Both the position numbers and the translations under genes were made by a program. Under the pieces are notes generated by a model, which did not search any database, was not told the origin of the DNA, and saw only the letters and a program-made list of their open reading frames with translations. Below, one piece after another: positions 32,039-40,711 of a stretch of 64,000 bases of DNA (positions are counted from its first letter, which is position 1; the number at the start of each line of letters is the position of its first letter). The stretch is taken from assembly GCA_002404155.1 (NCBI GenBank), contig DHJC01000038.1, forward strand, positions 6,891-70,890, given 5' to 3'. This stretch comes from Chloroflexi bacterium UBA4730 (GTDB lineage Bacteria > Chloroflexota > Limnocylindria > P2-11E).

Positions 32039-32554
32039 ATGACGAACGAGCTCACGCCAGACCAGGTCGCCGGCTATCTGGAGTCAAGCTGCGCGCTCAT
32101 CGAGGCGGAGCTGAAAGCCTTGGGTGACGACGCCGCGTGGCACCAGGCGCCCGACGAATGGTGCGCGCGCGAGGTCGTCGGCCATCTCATCGAGGCGGAG
32201 AAGCGCGGCTTCGCGGGACGGATCCGCATCATTCTGGCGAACGACCATCCGAAGCTCGAGGGATGGGATCAGGTCGACGTCGAGAAACAGCGCAACGACT
32301 GCGCGCGCGTGACCGACAGCGTGTGGATGGAGTTCATGGGCCTTCGCCGGGACAGCGTCACGCTCGTGCGCTCGTTGAAGCTGGCCGACCTCGATCGCGG
32401 TGGCGTGCACGCGAAGGTCGGCGAGCTGAAGGTGCGCTGGCTGCTGCACGAGTGGATCTCGCACGACCGCAACCACGCGAAGCAGATCCTCTCGATCGCC
32501 CAGGAGCGGGTCTGGCCGCACATGGGTAACTCACAGCTCTTCAAAGGGGAATAG
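32039..32554 (+). CDS. DinB-like four-helix protein
   Basis: 171 residues. The DinB/YfiT-like four-helix bundle is recognised by the three metal His positions: VVGHLIEAE near residue 47 and the pair in LHEWISHDRNHAKQI near 140. The family contains metal-dependent thiol transferases (bacillithiol, mycothiol, glutathione) and many proteins of unknown function, so the substrate is not clear. ATG 32039 was chosen over 32030 from the promoter position. It precedes deoD by 4 nt and is probably co-transcribed with it. Confidence 0.8.
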   Translation: MTNELTPDQVAGYLESSCALIEAELKALGDDAAWHQAPDEWCAREVVGHLIEAEKRGFAGRIRIILANDHPKLEGWDQVDVEKQRNDCARVTDSVWMEFMGLRRDSVTLVRSLKLADLDRGGVHAKVGELKVRWLLHEWISHDRNHAKQILSIAQERVWPHMGNSQLFKGE

Positions 32555-32558
32555 GCAG

Positions 32559-33287
32559 ATGCCGATCCATCTGCGGGCCCAGCCCGGCGATTACGCCGAG
32601 GCGTGCCTCCTGCCCGGCGACCCGCTCCGCGCGAAGTACATCGCCGAGACGTACTTCACGGACGCGACGCAGGTGAACGCCGAGCGCGGGCTCCTCGGCT
32701 ACACCGGCACGTACGAGGGCACGCGCGTCTCGGTGCAGGGCACCGGCATGGGCAGCCCTGGCGCGACGATCGTGTTCGAGGAGCTCATCCAGCTCGGCGT
32801 GAAGACGCTCATCCGGGTCGGTACGTGCGGCGGACTGCAGCTCGGCCAAAAGCTCGGCGACATCATCGTCGCGATCTCGGGCGTGTCCGCGGATTCGACG
32901 GCGAGCCACCTCGTCGGGAACGAACCGCACACGCCCACGGCGAATTGGGAACTCAGCCACGCCGCCGTGCACGCCGCGGAGGCGATGGGCCAGCCGGTGC
33001 ACGTGGGACCGGTCGCCTCGACCGACCTCTTCTACAACCCGGACAAGGGCCAGTACGCACGGTGGTCCAAGCGCGGCGTGCTCGCGGTCGAGATGGAGGC
33101 CGCCGCGCTGTTCACCGTCGCCGCGCTGAAGGAGGTGCGCGGCGGCTGCCTGCTGCTCGTGTCGGACATGGTCATCGACGGCTCGTTCACCCGGATCAGC
33201 GACGCCGAGATGCGCGCGGCGGTCGATCGGATGACCCGCATCGCGCTCGCCGTCGCGATCGGTGCGAAGGATCCGGTGAAGGCCTAG
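32559..33287 (+). CDS. deoD: purine-nucleoside phosphorylase, DeoD type
   Basis: 242 residues, typical of the hexameric trimer-of-dimers enzymes. It splits purine nucleosides with phosphate into free base and ribose 1-phosphate. Motifs: CLLPGDPLRAKYIAE (phosphate-binding GDPxR), GTGMGSPGATIVFEEL, RVGTCGGLQ, VEMEAAALF (ribose-binding MEAA) and LLVSDMVIDG with the catalytic Asp that recognises N7. GGGGAATAG lies just upstream of the ATG. It supplies the bases for the xanthine-urate-allantoin genes upstream. Its stop shares CTAG with the convergent hydrolase gene. Confidence 0.95.
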   Translation: MPIHLRAQPGDYAEACLLPGDPLRAKYIAETYFTDATQVNAERGLLGYTGTYEGTRVSVQGTGMGSPGATIVFEELIQLGVKTLIRVGTCGGLQLGQKLGDIIVAISGVSADSTASHLVGNEPHTPTANWELSHAAVHAAEAMGQPVHVGPVASTDLFYNPDKGQYARWSKRGVLAVEMEAAALFTVAALKEVRGGCLLLVSDMVIDGSFTRISDAEMRAAVDRMTRIALAVAIGAKDPVKA

Positions 33288-34144
33288 CCGAAGAACCGGA
33301 CGAGCTCGTCGTTCACGAGCTCGGGCACGTCGTGCTGGATCCAGTGGCCGGCCTCGGGCACGTGCTGGATCCGCGCGTTCGGCACCCACACCGAGCCGGG
33401 CTCGGCGAGCGCCGGACCGAGGAAACGGTCCCGGTCGCCCCACAACACCAGGGCCGGATGATCGACGCGGCGCGGGCGCACCGCGTTCGGGCCGACGTTG
33501 CGGAACGCCGCGCGGTAGTAATTGATGGCCGCCGTCAATGTGCCCGGTGGCCGGAGCGCCGCGATGTGCCGCTCGATGTCCGCTTCGGTGAACGCGCCCG
33601 GCCGCAGCGACGCCGTCCGGAACACCTCGCGCAGCGACGCGAAGTCGTTCCGCGCGAGCCCTGCCTCGGGCAGCAGCGGCAGCTGGAACGCGAACATGTA
33701 CCAGCTCCGCTTCAGCTGCTGGAGCGAACGAAGGTGACGCTGGAACGTGACCGGGTGTGGCGCGTTGAGGATCGCGAGGCGGCGGAGCCGATCCGGGTGG
33801 AGCATCGCGAAGGTCCACGCCGCGCCGCCGCCCCAGTCATGCGCCACCACGTCCGCCCGCTCCGCGCCGAATGCGGTCACGAGACCTGCGACGTCCTGCG
33901 CGAGGGCGCGCACCGAATAGCGCGACACGCTCTTCGGCTTCGACGAGCCGTCGTACCCGCGCATGTCCGGCGCGACGGCGTGGAAGCCGGCCGCGGCGAG
34001 CCCGGCCAGCTGGTGTCGCCAGGTGTATCCGCAGTCCGGGAAACCGTGCAGAAGCAAGACGAGCGGCCCGTCGCCGAGCTCGGCCACGTGCAGCGTCACG
34101 TCGCCGACGTCGACCAGACGTTCTCGCGCGCCGCCGATCGTCAC
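33284..34144 (-). CDS. alpha/beta hydrolase, epoxide hydrolase-like
   Basis: 286 residues. The fold and residues match soluble epoxide hydrolases: HGFPDCGYTW (oxyanion hole), nucleophilic Asp in VVAHDWGGGAAW near 107, a cap domain with Tyr-Tyr in INYYRAAF (positions of the epoxide-activating Tyr), the acid in ALVLWGDRDRFLG and the His in PEAGHWIQHD. Haloalkane dehalogenases share the scaffold but lack the cap Tyr. GTG 34144 is the start. It is transcribed against the purine genes and is probably not part of that pathway. Confidence 0.88.
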   Translation of the reverse strand: MTIGGARERLVDVGDVTLHVAELGDGPLVLLLHGFPDCGYTWRHQLAGLAAAGFHAVAPDMRGYDGSSKPKSVSRYSVRALAQDVAGLVTAFGAERADVVAHDWGGGAAWTFAMLHPDRLRRLAILNAPHPVTFQRHLRSLQQLKRSWYMFAFQLPLLPEAGLARNDFASLREVFRTASLRPGAFTEADIERHIAALRPPGTLTAAINYYRAAFRNVGPNAVRPRRVDHPALVLWGDRDRFLGPALAEPGSVWVPNARIQHVPEAGHWIQHDVPELVNDELVRFFG

Positions 34145-34163
34145 GAGCGCATCATGTCACGCG

Positions 34164-35267
34164 ATGATTCCGCTCGAGATCCTCAGGGCCGCGCCGAAGG
34201 TGCTCCTGCATGACCACCTCGACGGTGGTCTTCGGCCGGAGACGATCGTCGAGCTCGCCAGGGAGCTCGAGTACGACGGCCTCCCGACGGAAGACCCCGG
34301 TGAGCTCGGCCGGTGGTTTCACGCGAGCGCCGCGTCGGGCTCGCTGCCGCTCTACCTCCGTGGCTTCGCGCACACCATCGCGGTCATGCAGACCCCCGAC
34401 GCTGTCGAGCGCGTCGCTTACGAATGCGGCGAGGACCTCGCGTCCGACGGGGTCGTGTACGCGGAGATCCGCTACGCGCCGGTCTTCTCGACCCAGCGGG
34501 GGATGAACCTCGAGCAGATCGTCGCCGCGGTCGCGCGCGGGTTCGATCGCGCCGAGCGCGACCATTCGATCCTGCTGCGGCAGATCGTCTGCGCGATGCG
34601 GGACCGGACCGACTCGCTGGAGATGGCCGAGCTCGCCGTCGCGTTCCGCGACCGCGGCTGCGTCGGCTTCGATATCGCCGGAGAAGAGGCCGGTCACCCG
34701 CCGAAGGTCCACCTCGAAGCGTTCCAGTACTGCCGTCAGCAGAACTTCAGCATCACCGTCCACGCCGGAGAGGCCTTCGGTCCGCCCTCGATCTGGCAGG
34801 CGCTCCAGTACTGCGGCGCGCACCGCATCGGGCACGGCGTTCGGCTCGTTGAGGACATGGCCATCAAGGATGGGCAGGTCGTGAAGCTCGGCCAGCTCGC
34901 CACATACATCCGCGACCACCGCATCCCGTTGGAGGTTTGCCCGTCGAGCAACGTCGATACCGGCGCGGTCACGACGCTCGCGGAGCATCCGATCCGCCAC
35001 TTCCTCGCGCAGAAGCTGCGGGTTACCGTGAACACCGACAACCGCCTGATGAGCGCGATCACGCTCTCCGAGGAATTCCGTCGCCTCTCCGCGACCATCG
35101 GCCTGACCTTGGACGACGTCGAGCGGCTCTCGATCAACGCGATGAAGAGCGCGTTCCTCGGCTACGACGAGCGCGTGGCGATCATCTACGACCGCATCAA
35201 GCCGGGCTACGCGAAGCTCCGCGGCCAGCCCGCGGTCGCCGCGTACTCGCTGCCGCCGAGGGCGTGA
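34164..35267 (+). CDS. add: adenosine deaminase
   Basis: 367 residues from ATG 34164. It deaminates adenosine to inosine, which DeoD then splits. Motifs: LLHDHLDGGLRPETI (zinc HxH near residue 16), the FDIAGEE loop, TVHAGEAFGP (zinc His and catalytic Glu), AHRIGHGVRL (catalytic His), EVCPSSNVDTGAV and VTVNTDN (catalytic Asp). It uses HLDGGLR where most bacterial enzymes have HLDGSLR, a conservative change. It is divergent from the hydrolase gene across 19 nt and overlaps the next gene by GTGA. Confidence 0.94.
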   Translation: MIPLEILRAAPKVLLHDHLDGGLRPETIVELARELEYDGLPTEDPGELGRWFHASAASGSLPLYLRGFAHTIAVMQTPDAVERVAYECGEDLASDGVVYAEIRYAPVFSTQRGMNLEQIVAAVARGFDRAERDHSILLRQIVCAMRDRTDSLEMAELAVAFRDRGCVGFDIAGEEAGHPPKVHLEAFQYCRQQNFSITVHAGEAFGPPSIWQALQYCGAHRIGHGVRLVEDMAIKDGQVVKLGQLATYIRDHRIPLEVCPSSNVDTGAVTTLAEHPIRHFLAQKLRVTVNTDNRLMSAITLSEEFRRLSATIGLTLDDVERLSINAMKSAFLGYDERVAIIYDRIKPGYAKLRGQPAVAAYSLPPRA

Positions 35268-35782
35268 GCGCGCTCGTCATTGTCGGTGGCCTTCCGGGCT
35301 CGGGCAAATCGACGATCGCGGAGCGGGCAGCGCGGATGATCCACGGCGCGTTGATCGCGAAGGATGTCGTCGAGGCGACGCTCTGGCGGAGCGGCATCGG
35401 ACGCGAAGCGAACTCGGGCTGGGCGGGCTATGAGTTGCTCAGTTCCCTCGCGGACGCGCAGCTTCGCGTCGGGGGATCGGCGGTGCTCGATTCGGTCGCC
35501 GCGTACGACCGGCTGCGCGACGGCTGGCGTGAGATAGGTCGTCGTCACGGCGCCACGGTGCAGGAGGTCGAATGCATCTGCTCTGACGAGCGCACCCACC
35601 GCTCGCGGATCGAGGCGCGTCAACGAAATATCCCGGGCTGGTATGAACTGACCTGGCAGGAAATCGAGGACGTCCGGTCGCGCTACGAACCGTGGCGCGG
35701 GGAACATCTCGTGCTCGATGCCGTCCGGCCGCTTGAGGACAATCTCTCCGCGCTCGAGGCCTACCTGCGCGGAGCGCGCTAG
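35264..35782 (+). CDS. P-loop kinase-like ATPase
   Basis: 172 residues from GTG 35264. The Walker A GGLPGSGKST stands at residue 8, followed by a short AAA_33-type domain with DSVAAYDRLRDGWREI and an Arg-rich lid (SDERTHRSRIEARQRN). These small kinases phosphorylate nucleosides, sugars or antibiotics, or are orphan; the substrate cannot be read from sequence. Co-translation with adenosine deaminase suggests a nucleoside-related substrate. The stop shares CTAG with the convergent MFS gene. Confidence 0.75.
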   Translation: MSALVIVGGLPGSGKSTIAERAARMIHGALIAKDVVEATLWRSGIGREANSGWAGYELLSSLADAQLRVGGSAVLDSVAAYDRLRDGWREIGRRHGATVQEVECICSDERTHRSRIEARQRNIPGWYELTWQEIEDVRSRYEPWRGEHLVLDAVRPLEDNLSALEAYLRGAR

Positions 35783-37029
35783 GGCGCGGCCGGCTCCACG
35801 ACGTCCACGTGGGCGCTCGAGCGGAATCCGCGCAGCCGCGGCGAGCGGAACGCCACGGTCGCGACGCTGAGGGCGACAAGCACCGCGTTGATCGCGGCGC
35901 CGACCGCCGGACCCGCCGCCGCGACGATCGCGCCGGTCTCGATCTGCCCCGCGTTCGTCAGCCCGCGGCTCGTCACCGTGATCATCGACATCACGCGGCC
36001 CCGGTACGCATCGGTCGTGGCGAGCTGGGCGATGGTGTTGCGCATCGCGCCCCACCCGGAGTCGGCGACGCCGAGCACGAACAGCACGGCCATCGAGAGG
36101 GCGAACGACGTCGAGACGGCGAAGCCGAGGAGCGCGGCGGCGTAGAGCGCTCCGGCGACGATCATCAGCGCACCCTTCGGGCGCACCTCGCCCGTGGCCA
36201 CGAGGACGAGCGTTCCGACGATCGCGCCCGCGCCGATGGATGACAGGAGCAGGCCAAGACCTGCCGGCCCGACGTGTAGGACATCGCTGGCGAAGATCGT
36301 GATGAGCGCGCTGTTGTGGCCGAAGATCGAGAGCGCCCCCTCGGTCACGAGGATGAGCGGGAGCACCGGGCTCCGCATGGCGTACTGGATGCCGCCCCAC
36401 GCCGCGGTCCGGAGCGAGATCCGTGGTCCCGTCGTGGCCGCGAACTTCGTGCGGATGAGGAGCAGGGCGAAGATGATCGCGAAGTAGCTCGCCGCGTTCA
36501 CGAAGAACGGGCTGGCCGGGCCGGCGGTGGCGATGAGGATCCCCGCGATCGCGGGCCCGAGCAACGTGGAGAGCCGGAAGATGACCGAGCTTAGGGTGAC
36601 CGCGTTCTGGAAGTCCGCGCGCGGGATGAGCGATGGGTAGAAGGAGTTGCGGGCCGGCGCGTCGAACGCTGACAGTGTCGAATTCACGAACCCGATGACG
36701 TAGATGTGCCAGAACTGCACGGAGCCCGTCGCGACGAGCGTGCCGAGGATGATCGAGGTCACGACCTGGGCGGCTTGCGTGTACACAAGCAGCCGCTTGC
36801 GGTCGATGCGGTCGGCGAGCGCGCCGCCGAAGAGCGCGAGCGCGAGGATCGGCAGCCCGCGCACGAGCCCGCCGACGCCGAGAAGCAAGGGCGAGTTGGT
36901 GATCGCGTACAGGAGGTAGGTCGTCGCTGTCATCTCGACGAACGTGCCGATCTGCGAGACGCACTGGCCGACCCAATAGAGCGCGAAGTCGCGGTGCCGC
37001 AGCGGTGACAACCCGGGGAGCAGCCGCAT
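35779..37029 (-). CDS. MFS exporter (MFS_3 / EntS-like)
   Basis: 416 residues, twelve predicted membrane segments. The start PLRHRDFALYWVGQCVSQIGTF, the ADRIDRKRLL loop after helix 2, and FDAPARNSFYPSLIPRADFQNAV in the cytoplasmic side of helix 4-5 are typical of the MFS_3 group, which exports siderophores, macrolides or other small molecules. The substrate is unknown. It is downstream of the lipoprotein propeller gene by 7 nt and probably belongs to one transcript with it. Confidence 0.88.
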   Translation of the reverse strand: MRLLPGLSPLRHRDFALYWVGQCVSQIGTFVEMTATTYLLYAITNSPLLLGVGGLVRGLPILALALFGGALADRIDRKRLLVYTQAAQVVTSIILGTLVATGSVQFWHIYVIGFVNSTLSAFDAPARNSFYPSLIPRADFQNAVTLSSVIFRLSTLLGPAIAGILIATAGPASPFFVNAASYFAIIFALLLIRTKFAATTGPRISLRTAAWGGIQYAMRSPVLPLILVTEGALSIFGHNSALITIFASDVLHVGPAGLGLLLSSIGAGAIVGTLVLVATGEVRPKGALMIVAGALYAAALLGFAVSTSFALSMAVLFVLGVADSGWGAMRNTIAQLATTDAYRGRVMSMITVTSRGLTNAGQIETGAIVAAAGPAVGAAINAVLVALSVATVAFRSPRLRGFRSSAHVDVVEPAAP

Positions 37030-37036
37030 CAGGCGG

Positions 37037-37990
37037 CTATTTGAGCCAGGTGATGTCCCCGAAGAAGAAGTTGTCGCCCGACGCGAGCGTCTTGATCGAG
37101 AAATCCTTCATCGACAGCTCGAAGAACGCACCGGTCGAGACGTACGCGATGTTCGATCCGTCGAGCGACCACGCCGGGAACGTGTCGTCTCCCGTCTGCG
37201 CAAGCGAGCGGGGGCCGGTGCCGTCGGGCTTGACGACGAAGATATCCGACGGGATGCCGAGATGCGCCGCGTGCGGCAGGAACCCATCGCTGGACTTCGG
37301 CGCGCTGTGGCCGGCAGCGCAGAACACGATGTCGTCGGTCGTCGACGAGAAGCGGGGTGCCTGCACGTAGAAGAACGTGTCCTTGAAGAGCACGTGCGCG
37401 TTCGTCCCGTCGGCGTTCGCGACCCACACGTTGTCGTTCTGCCCGTCCTTGAGGTGGATGAAGGTGATGAGCTTGCCGTCACGGGAGACCGACGGATCGG
37501 CCGCGTCGGTCAGCAGGCGGACGCGCTCGCCCGTCTTCAGGTTGATCCGCTCGATGGTCGAGTCGTTCCCCACATAGGTCCCGTTCTTCACGATGGCCGC
37601 GTTGCGGTGGAAGTACAGGAAGGTGCCGCTCGAGTCATAGCGCGGGGTGTCGTAGAAGACGTTCTCGGCCTCGTGCGGCACCACCGGATGCATGTCAGTG
37701 CCGTCGAGGTTGACCGCGTAGATGTCAGTGCCGAATCCAGTCTTCGGATCGGGTGCACTCGTGAGCGCGAACAGCACCTTTTTCCGGTCCGGGCTGAGCG
37801 ATGGGAGGGCCGGGGCCGATGTCAGCGGGAGCTCGACCACGCGCCCGAGGATCCGTGCGGTGTCGTCGAGGCACAGCAGCCCTGCCGGGTTCGCGAGGAT
37901 GAACGTGGCCCTCGCGCAGGCGCCGGCCGCGCTCGGGACAGGTGTCGGACCCGAGCTGCATGAGGCCAGCACGAGCGCCAGCCCCACCAC
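37037..37990 (-). CDS. lipoprotein with PD40/TolB-like propeller
   Basis: 317 residues from GTG 37990. The N-terminus is a signal with lipobox LASC (cleavage before Cys at about residue 11). The body has repeated PD40 units: SLSPDRKKVLFALTS, TPRYDSSGTFLYFH, SVSRDGKLITFIH, APRFSSTTDDIVF and AWSLDGSNIAYVS, indicating a six-bladed propeller with one blade per 40-45 residues. These are exposed binding scaffolds. It follows the GH15 gene by 14 nt, so the two may act together at the cell surface or be only co-transcribed. Confidence 0.8.
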   Translation of the reverse strand: MVGLALVLASCSSGPTPVPSAAGACARATFILANPAGLLCLDDTARILGRVVELPLTSAPALPSLSPDRKKVLFALTSAPDPKTGFGTDIYAVNLDGTDMHPVVPHEAENVFYDTPRYDSSGTFLYFHRNAAIVKNGTYVGNDSTIERINLKTGERVRLLTDAADPSVSRDGKLITFIHLKDGQNDNVWVANADGTNAHVLFKDTFFYVQAPRFSSTTDDIVFCAAGHSAPKSSDGFLPHAAHLGIPSDIFVVKPDGTGPRSLAQTGDDTFPAWSLDGSNIAYVSTGAFFELSMKDFSIKTLASGDNFFFGDITWLK

Positions 37991-38004
37991 ACCGAGCGCG
38001 CGTC

Positions 38005-40020
38005 TCAGGCGATGACCTCACCGGCGCTCTTCACCCGGGCCCGGAGCTGGTCCTTCAGGAGACGCGACTTGCGCGCGTATCGCTGGACCGCGCCGACGTA
38101 TGCCGCATGCGACCACGTGAGCGGCGCGACCGACATCGGGTCGCCGGTGAGCGGGTGCACCTGCTCGGCGAGCACTCCGGAGCGGCTCGCCTTCGTCGCG
38201 CACCATTCAAGGAGCTCCCGCGGCCGGTCGAGGTCGGCCATGGACTTCGCGGCGGCGATGTGATGCTCCGCGACCCAGAGCGTCGCGACGAACCATGGGT
38301 TGCCGGGGACGTTCGCGATGTCCGACGATTGCTGGAAGTAGCTGTCGTTCTCGTAGCGGGCGAACCCGCCGATCGCCGTCTTCACCCAGAGCCGCGCCTC
38401 GAGCGCCCGCATCGTCGCGACGACCCGGGGATCGTCCGCGGGCAGCATGCCGAAGAGGAAGATCCCGGCCATCGACATGTCCAGCGTCGCGTCCTTCGCG
38501 ATCGTGCCATCGGGCAGCACCGTCACCGTGCGAACGAACCGTCCGCGCTCGTCGTCGTACAGGTGCGTGAGCGCAGCCGTCTTGATCTCCTCGGCCGCCG
38601 TCCCGTATCGCTTCGAGAGATCGTGCTGCCCGAACGCGCCCGCAAAGTCGCGCGCGGCCGAGAGCCCGGCCCACACGGCAGCGGTCGTGAACGCGTGAAT
38701 CCCGCGGCGCTCTTCCCACAGGTCGAACGAAGGCGCCGGCAGCTTCGTGCGCGGCTCGCGGTAGCTCGACATGAAGTCGGCGCCGGTCCGGACGAGCTTG
38801 CGGTACAGCGGGCGGACGAACTCGATGTCCCGGTCGCGGTCGTAGTGCTGCCACAGCGCCCAGAGCGGCAGACCGGTCTCGTCCTCTTGGATCGGCAGCT
38901 CGAGCCGTCCATCGGGCGTCGACCAGGCGTGCCACGAGGAACCGACCGATCCGTCGGGGTTGTATTTGTGGAGGAGGTATCCGTCACGCGTCATCAGCTC
39001 GCCGCAGAGGTAGAAGAACCGTCGCGTGACCTCCCCGTAGCCCGCGAGGTCGAGCGCGTTCGCAACGAGTGCGCCGTCTCGCGGCCAGAGATAGGAGTAC
39101 GTGTCCCGGTTGAACCGAAGGACGTCCGAGTCGTTGCCGGCGATGATCGCGCCGCGGTTGTCCACCTGCGTGCGGATCACGAGCGTGGACTGCTTGTACA
39201 GGTGGATGAGCGGGTCGGGCAGATGGTCCGCGATCGTCTCGTCCTTGTTCGCCCACAGGTTCCAGTAGTCACCGGTGCGCGAGAGAAACGAGCCGACCCC
39301 GCGCTCGCGGACGAGCTTGTCGAGGTCGCGGACCTCGTCGTAGGTCTGGCCCGCGGCGATGACGAACGTCGCCGTCGCGAGCGCGTTCGCCGGCACGCGG
39401 AGGCCGAGCATGCCCACGCTATCGATCGATCCCTGGGCAACGAGGTTGCGTGAGAGCTCGCCATCCTCGGCGTCGCGCCAGGTCCCCTCGCGGCCGAGCG
39501 CCTCCTTGAGGCCGATCGCGAACGAGGTGAGCCCGGATTCGCCCTTCGCGTTCACGCCGGTCAGGAGGAAGTAGCGCCTTCCTTTGTAGTGGACGACCGC
39601 GCGGGTGCGGGGGTCGTAGAACGCCGAGTCGCCGATGTCGTTGCCCCAGAGGTGCGCGTCGAAGTGCTGGAACACGCGGACGTCGCGGTCCGTCCCGGTC
39701 ACGTCCTCGACGGTGACCTCTTTCAGGTACAGGTTCCGGTCGAAGTCCACGGTGTCGCGGCAGCGGATGCGAAGACCGAGCGCCGCGTGCCCGAGGGTGA
39801 CCTCGCTGACGAGCGTCTCGTGGGCGTAGCGCAGGTCCCGCTCCCAGCCGTCGTCGCCGGTCCACGCGAAGCGCCCGTCGACCCACACGCCGAATCGGCA
39901 GGGTTCGCCGCCGGTGTGGTTCTCGAGGCCGACCTGCGGGAAGTAGATGTCCCGCAGCTGATAGCGGCTGTCGAAGGTGACGAGGAGGTCGCCGTTCCCG
40001 AGCGGCAGGTCACGCGGCAT
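38005..40020 (-). CDS. GH15-family glucoamylase/dextranase-like glycosidase
   Basis: 671 residues. GH15 enzymes release glucose (or split trehalose/dextran) by inversion using two Glu. An N-terminal beta-sandwich (about 1-260) precedes an (alpha/alpha)6 barrel. Motifs: YSYLWPRDGALVANALD (substrate-binding), DLWEERRG (first catalytic Glu), and GVLAEQVHPLTGDPMSVAPLTWSHAAYV near the C-terminus (second catalytic Glu in EQ). No signal peptide is seen, so an intracellular glucan or oligosaccharide is the probable substrate. The neighbouring eda and pgl genes fit use of the released glucose by the Entner-Doudoroff or pentose phosphate route. Confidence 0.9.
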   Translation of the reverse strand: MPRDLPLGNGDLLVTFDSRYQLRDIYFPQVGLENHTGGEPCRFGVWVDGRFAWTGDDGWERDLRYAHETLVSEVTLGHAALGLRIRCRDTVDFDRNLYLKEVTVEDVTGTDRDVRVFQHFDAHLWGNDIGDSAFYDPRTRAVVHYKGRRYFLLTGVNAKGESGLTSFAIGLKEALGREGTWRDAEDGELSRNLVAQGSIDSVGMLGLRVPANALATATFVIAAGQTYDEVRDLDKLVRERGVGSFLSRTGDYWNLWANKDETIADHLPDPLIHLYKQSTLVIRTQVDNRGAIIAGNDSDVLRFNRDTYSYLWPRDGALVANALDLAGYGEVTRRFFYLCGELMTRDGYLLHKYNPDGSVGSSWHAWSTPDGRLELPIQEDETGLPLWALWQHYDRDRDIEFVRPLYRKLVRTGADFMSSYREPRTKLPAPSFDLWEERRGIHAFTTAAVWAGLSAARDFAGAFGQHDLSKRYGTAAEEIKTAALTHLYDDERGRFVRTVTVLPDGTIAKDATLDMSMAGIFLFGMLPADDPRVVATMRALEARLWVKTAIGGFARYENDSYFQQSSDIANVPGNPWFVATLWVAEHHIAAAKSMADLDRPRELLEWCATKASRSGVLAEQVHPLTGDPMSVAPLTWSHAAYVGAVQRYARKSRLLKDQLRARVKSAGEVIA

Positions 40021-40026
40021 CTGCGG

Positions 40027-40698
40027 CTAGGCGCGCGTGGCCGCGAGGAACCGCCGCGCGTTGGCGACGAGCGCCGCGTGGTCGCCACGCCCCAGGACGT
40101 CGGCCGGGATGAGCGGCCCGCCGATACCGAAGCCGACGACCCCGGCCTTCAGGTACAGCGGGATCTCGTCGTACTCGATGTTCCCGGTGACGACGAGCGG
40201 GAGGAGCTGCAGCGCGCGACGCACGTTGGTCACGTACGCCGGGCCGCCGACGGTCGCGACCGGATAGATCTTGATGAAGTCCGCGCCGAGCTCGGCCGCC
40301 TTCACCATCTCCGTCGGGGTGAGGGTGCCGGGCATGGTGAGGGCGTCGCGCGCCCGTCCGGCCGCGATCATTTCGGGAATGAGCGCCGGGCTCACAAGGA
40401 AGCGCGCGCCGGCGAGCAGCGAATCCTCGGCCTGGGCCCCGGAGAGCACCGTCCCCGCACCGACGACCGCGCCGGTGTCACGGAACGCGGCGTCGCCCGC
40501 GAGCTTCGCGATGAGCTCGATCGCGTCCGGCACCGTCAGGGTGATCTCGACGAGCCGGACGCCGGCCTCCGCCATCGCGCGCGCGGCGCGCTCGGCGAGC
40601 TCGGGCGTCGCGGTGCGGATGACCGCGACGAGCCGGTCTTCTCCGAAGATCTTGAGCATGTCGCGGCGTGTGACGAGGGGTCGTTGCGCGATGGCCAT
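40027..40698 (-). CDS. eda: KDPG/KHG aldolase
   Basis: 223 residues. It splits 2-keto-3-deoxy-6-phosphogluconate into pyruvate and glyceraldehyde 3-phosphate. The (beta/alpha)8 motifs are LVAVIRTATPELAERAARA, GVRLVEITLTVPDA with the conserved Glu, GAVVGAGTVLS, and DFIKIYPVATVGG with the Schiff-base Lys. It is transcribed with 6-phosphogluconolactonase upstream and GH15 downstream; a phosphogluconate dehydratase is not in the window. Its -10-like TAGCAT includes the stop codon of pgl. Confidence 0.92.
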   Translation of the reverse strand: MAIAQRPLVTRRDMLKIFGEDRLVAVIRTATPELAERAARAMAEAGVRLVEITLTVPDAIELIAKLAGDAAFRDTGAVVGAGTVLSGAQAEDSLLAGARFLVSPALIPEMIAAGRARDALTMPGTLTPTEMVKAAELGADFIKIYPVATVGGPAYVTNVRRALQLLPLVVTGNIEYDEIPLYLKAGVVGFGIGGPLIPADVLGRGDHAALVANARRFLAATRA

Positions 40699-40705
40699 CG
40701 ATCGA

Positions 40706-40711
40706 ATGCTA
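40706..40711 (-). promoter_or_regulatory. possible -10 of eda reusing the pgl stop codon
   Basis: Minus-strand TAGCAT ends 7 nt before the eda ATG; TAG (40709-40711) is the stop of pgl. It could be chance, since the genes probably share a transcript, but the same layout occurs at 18359 and 59465. Confidence 0.25.
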
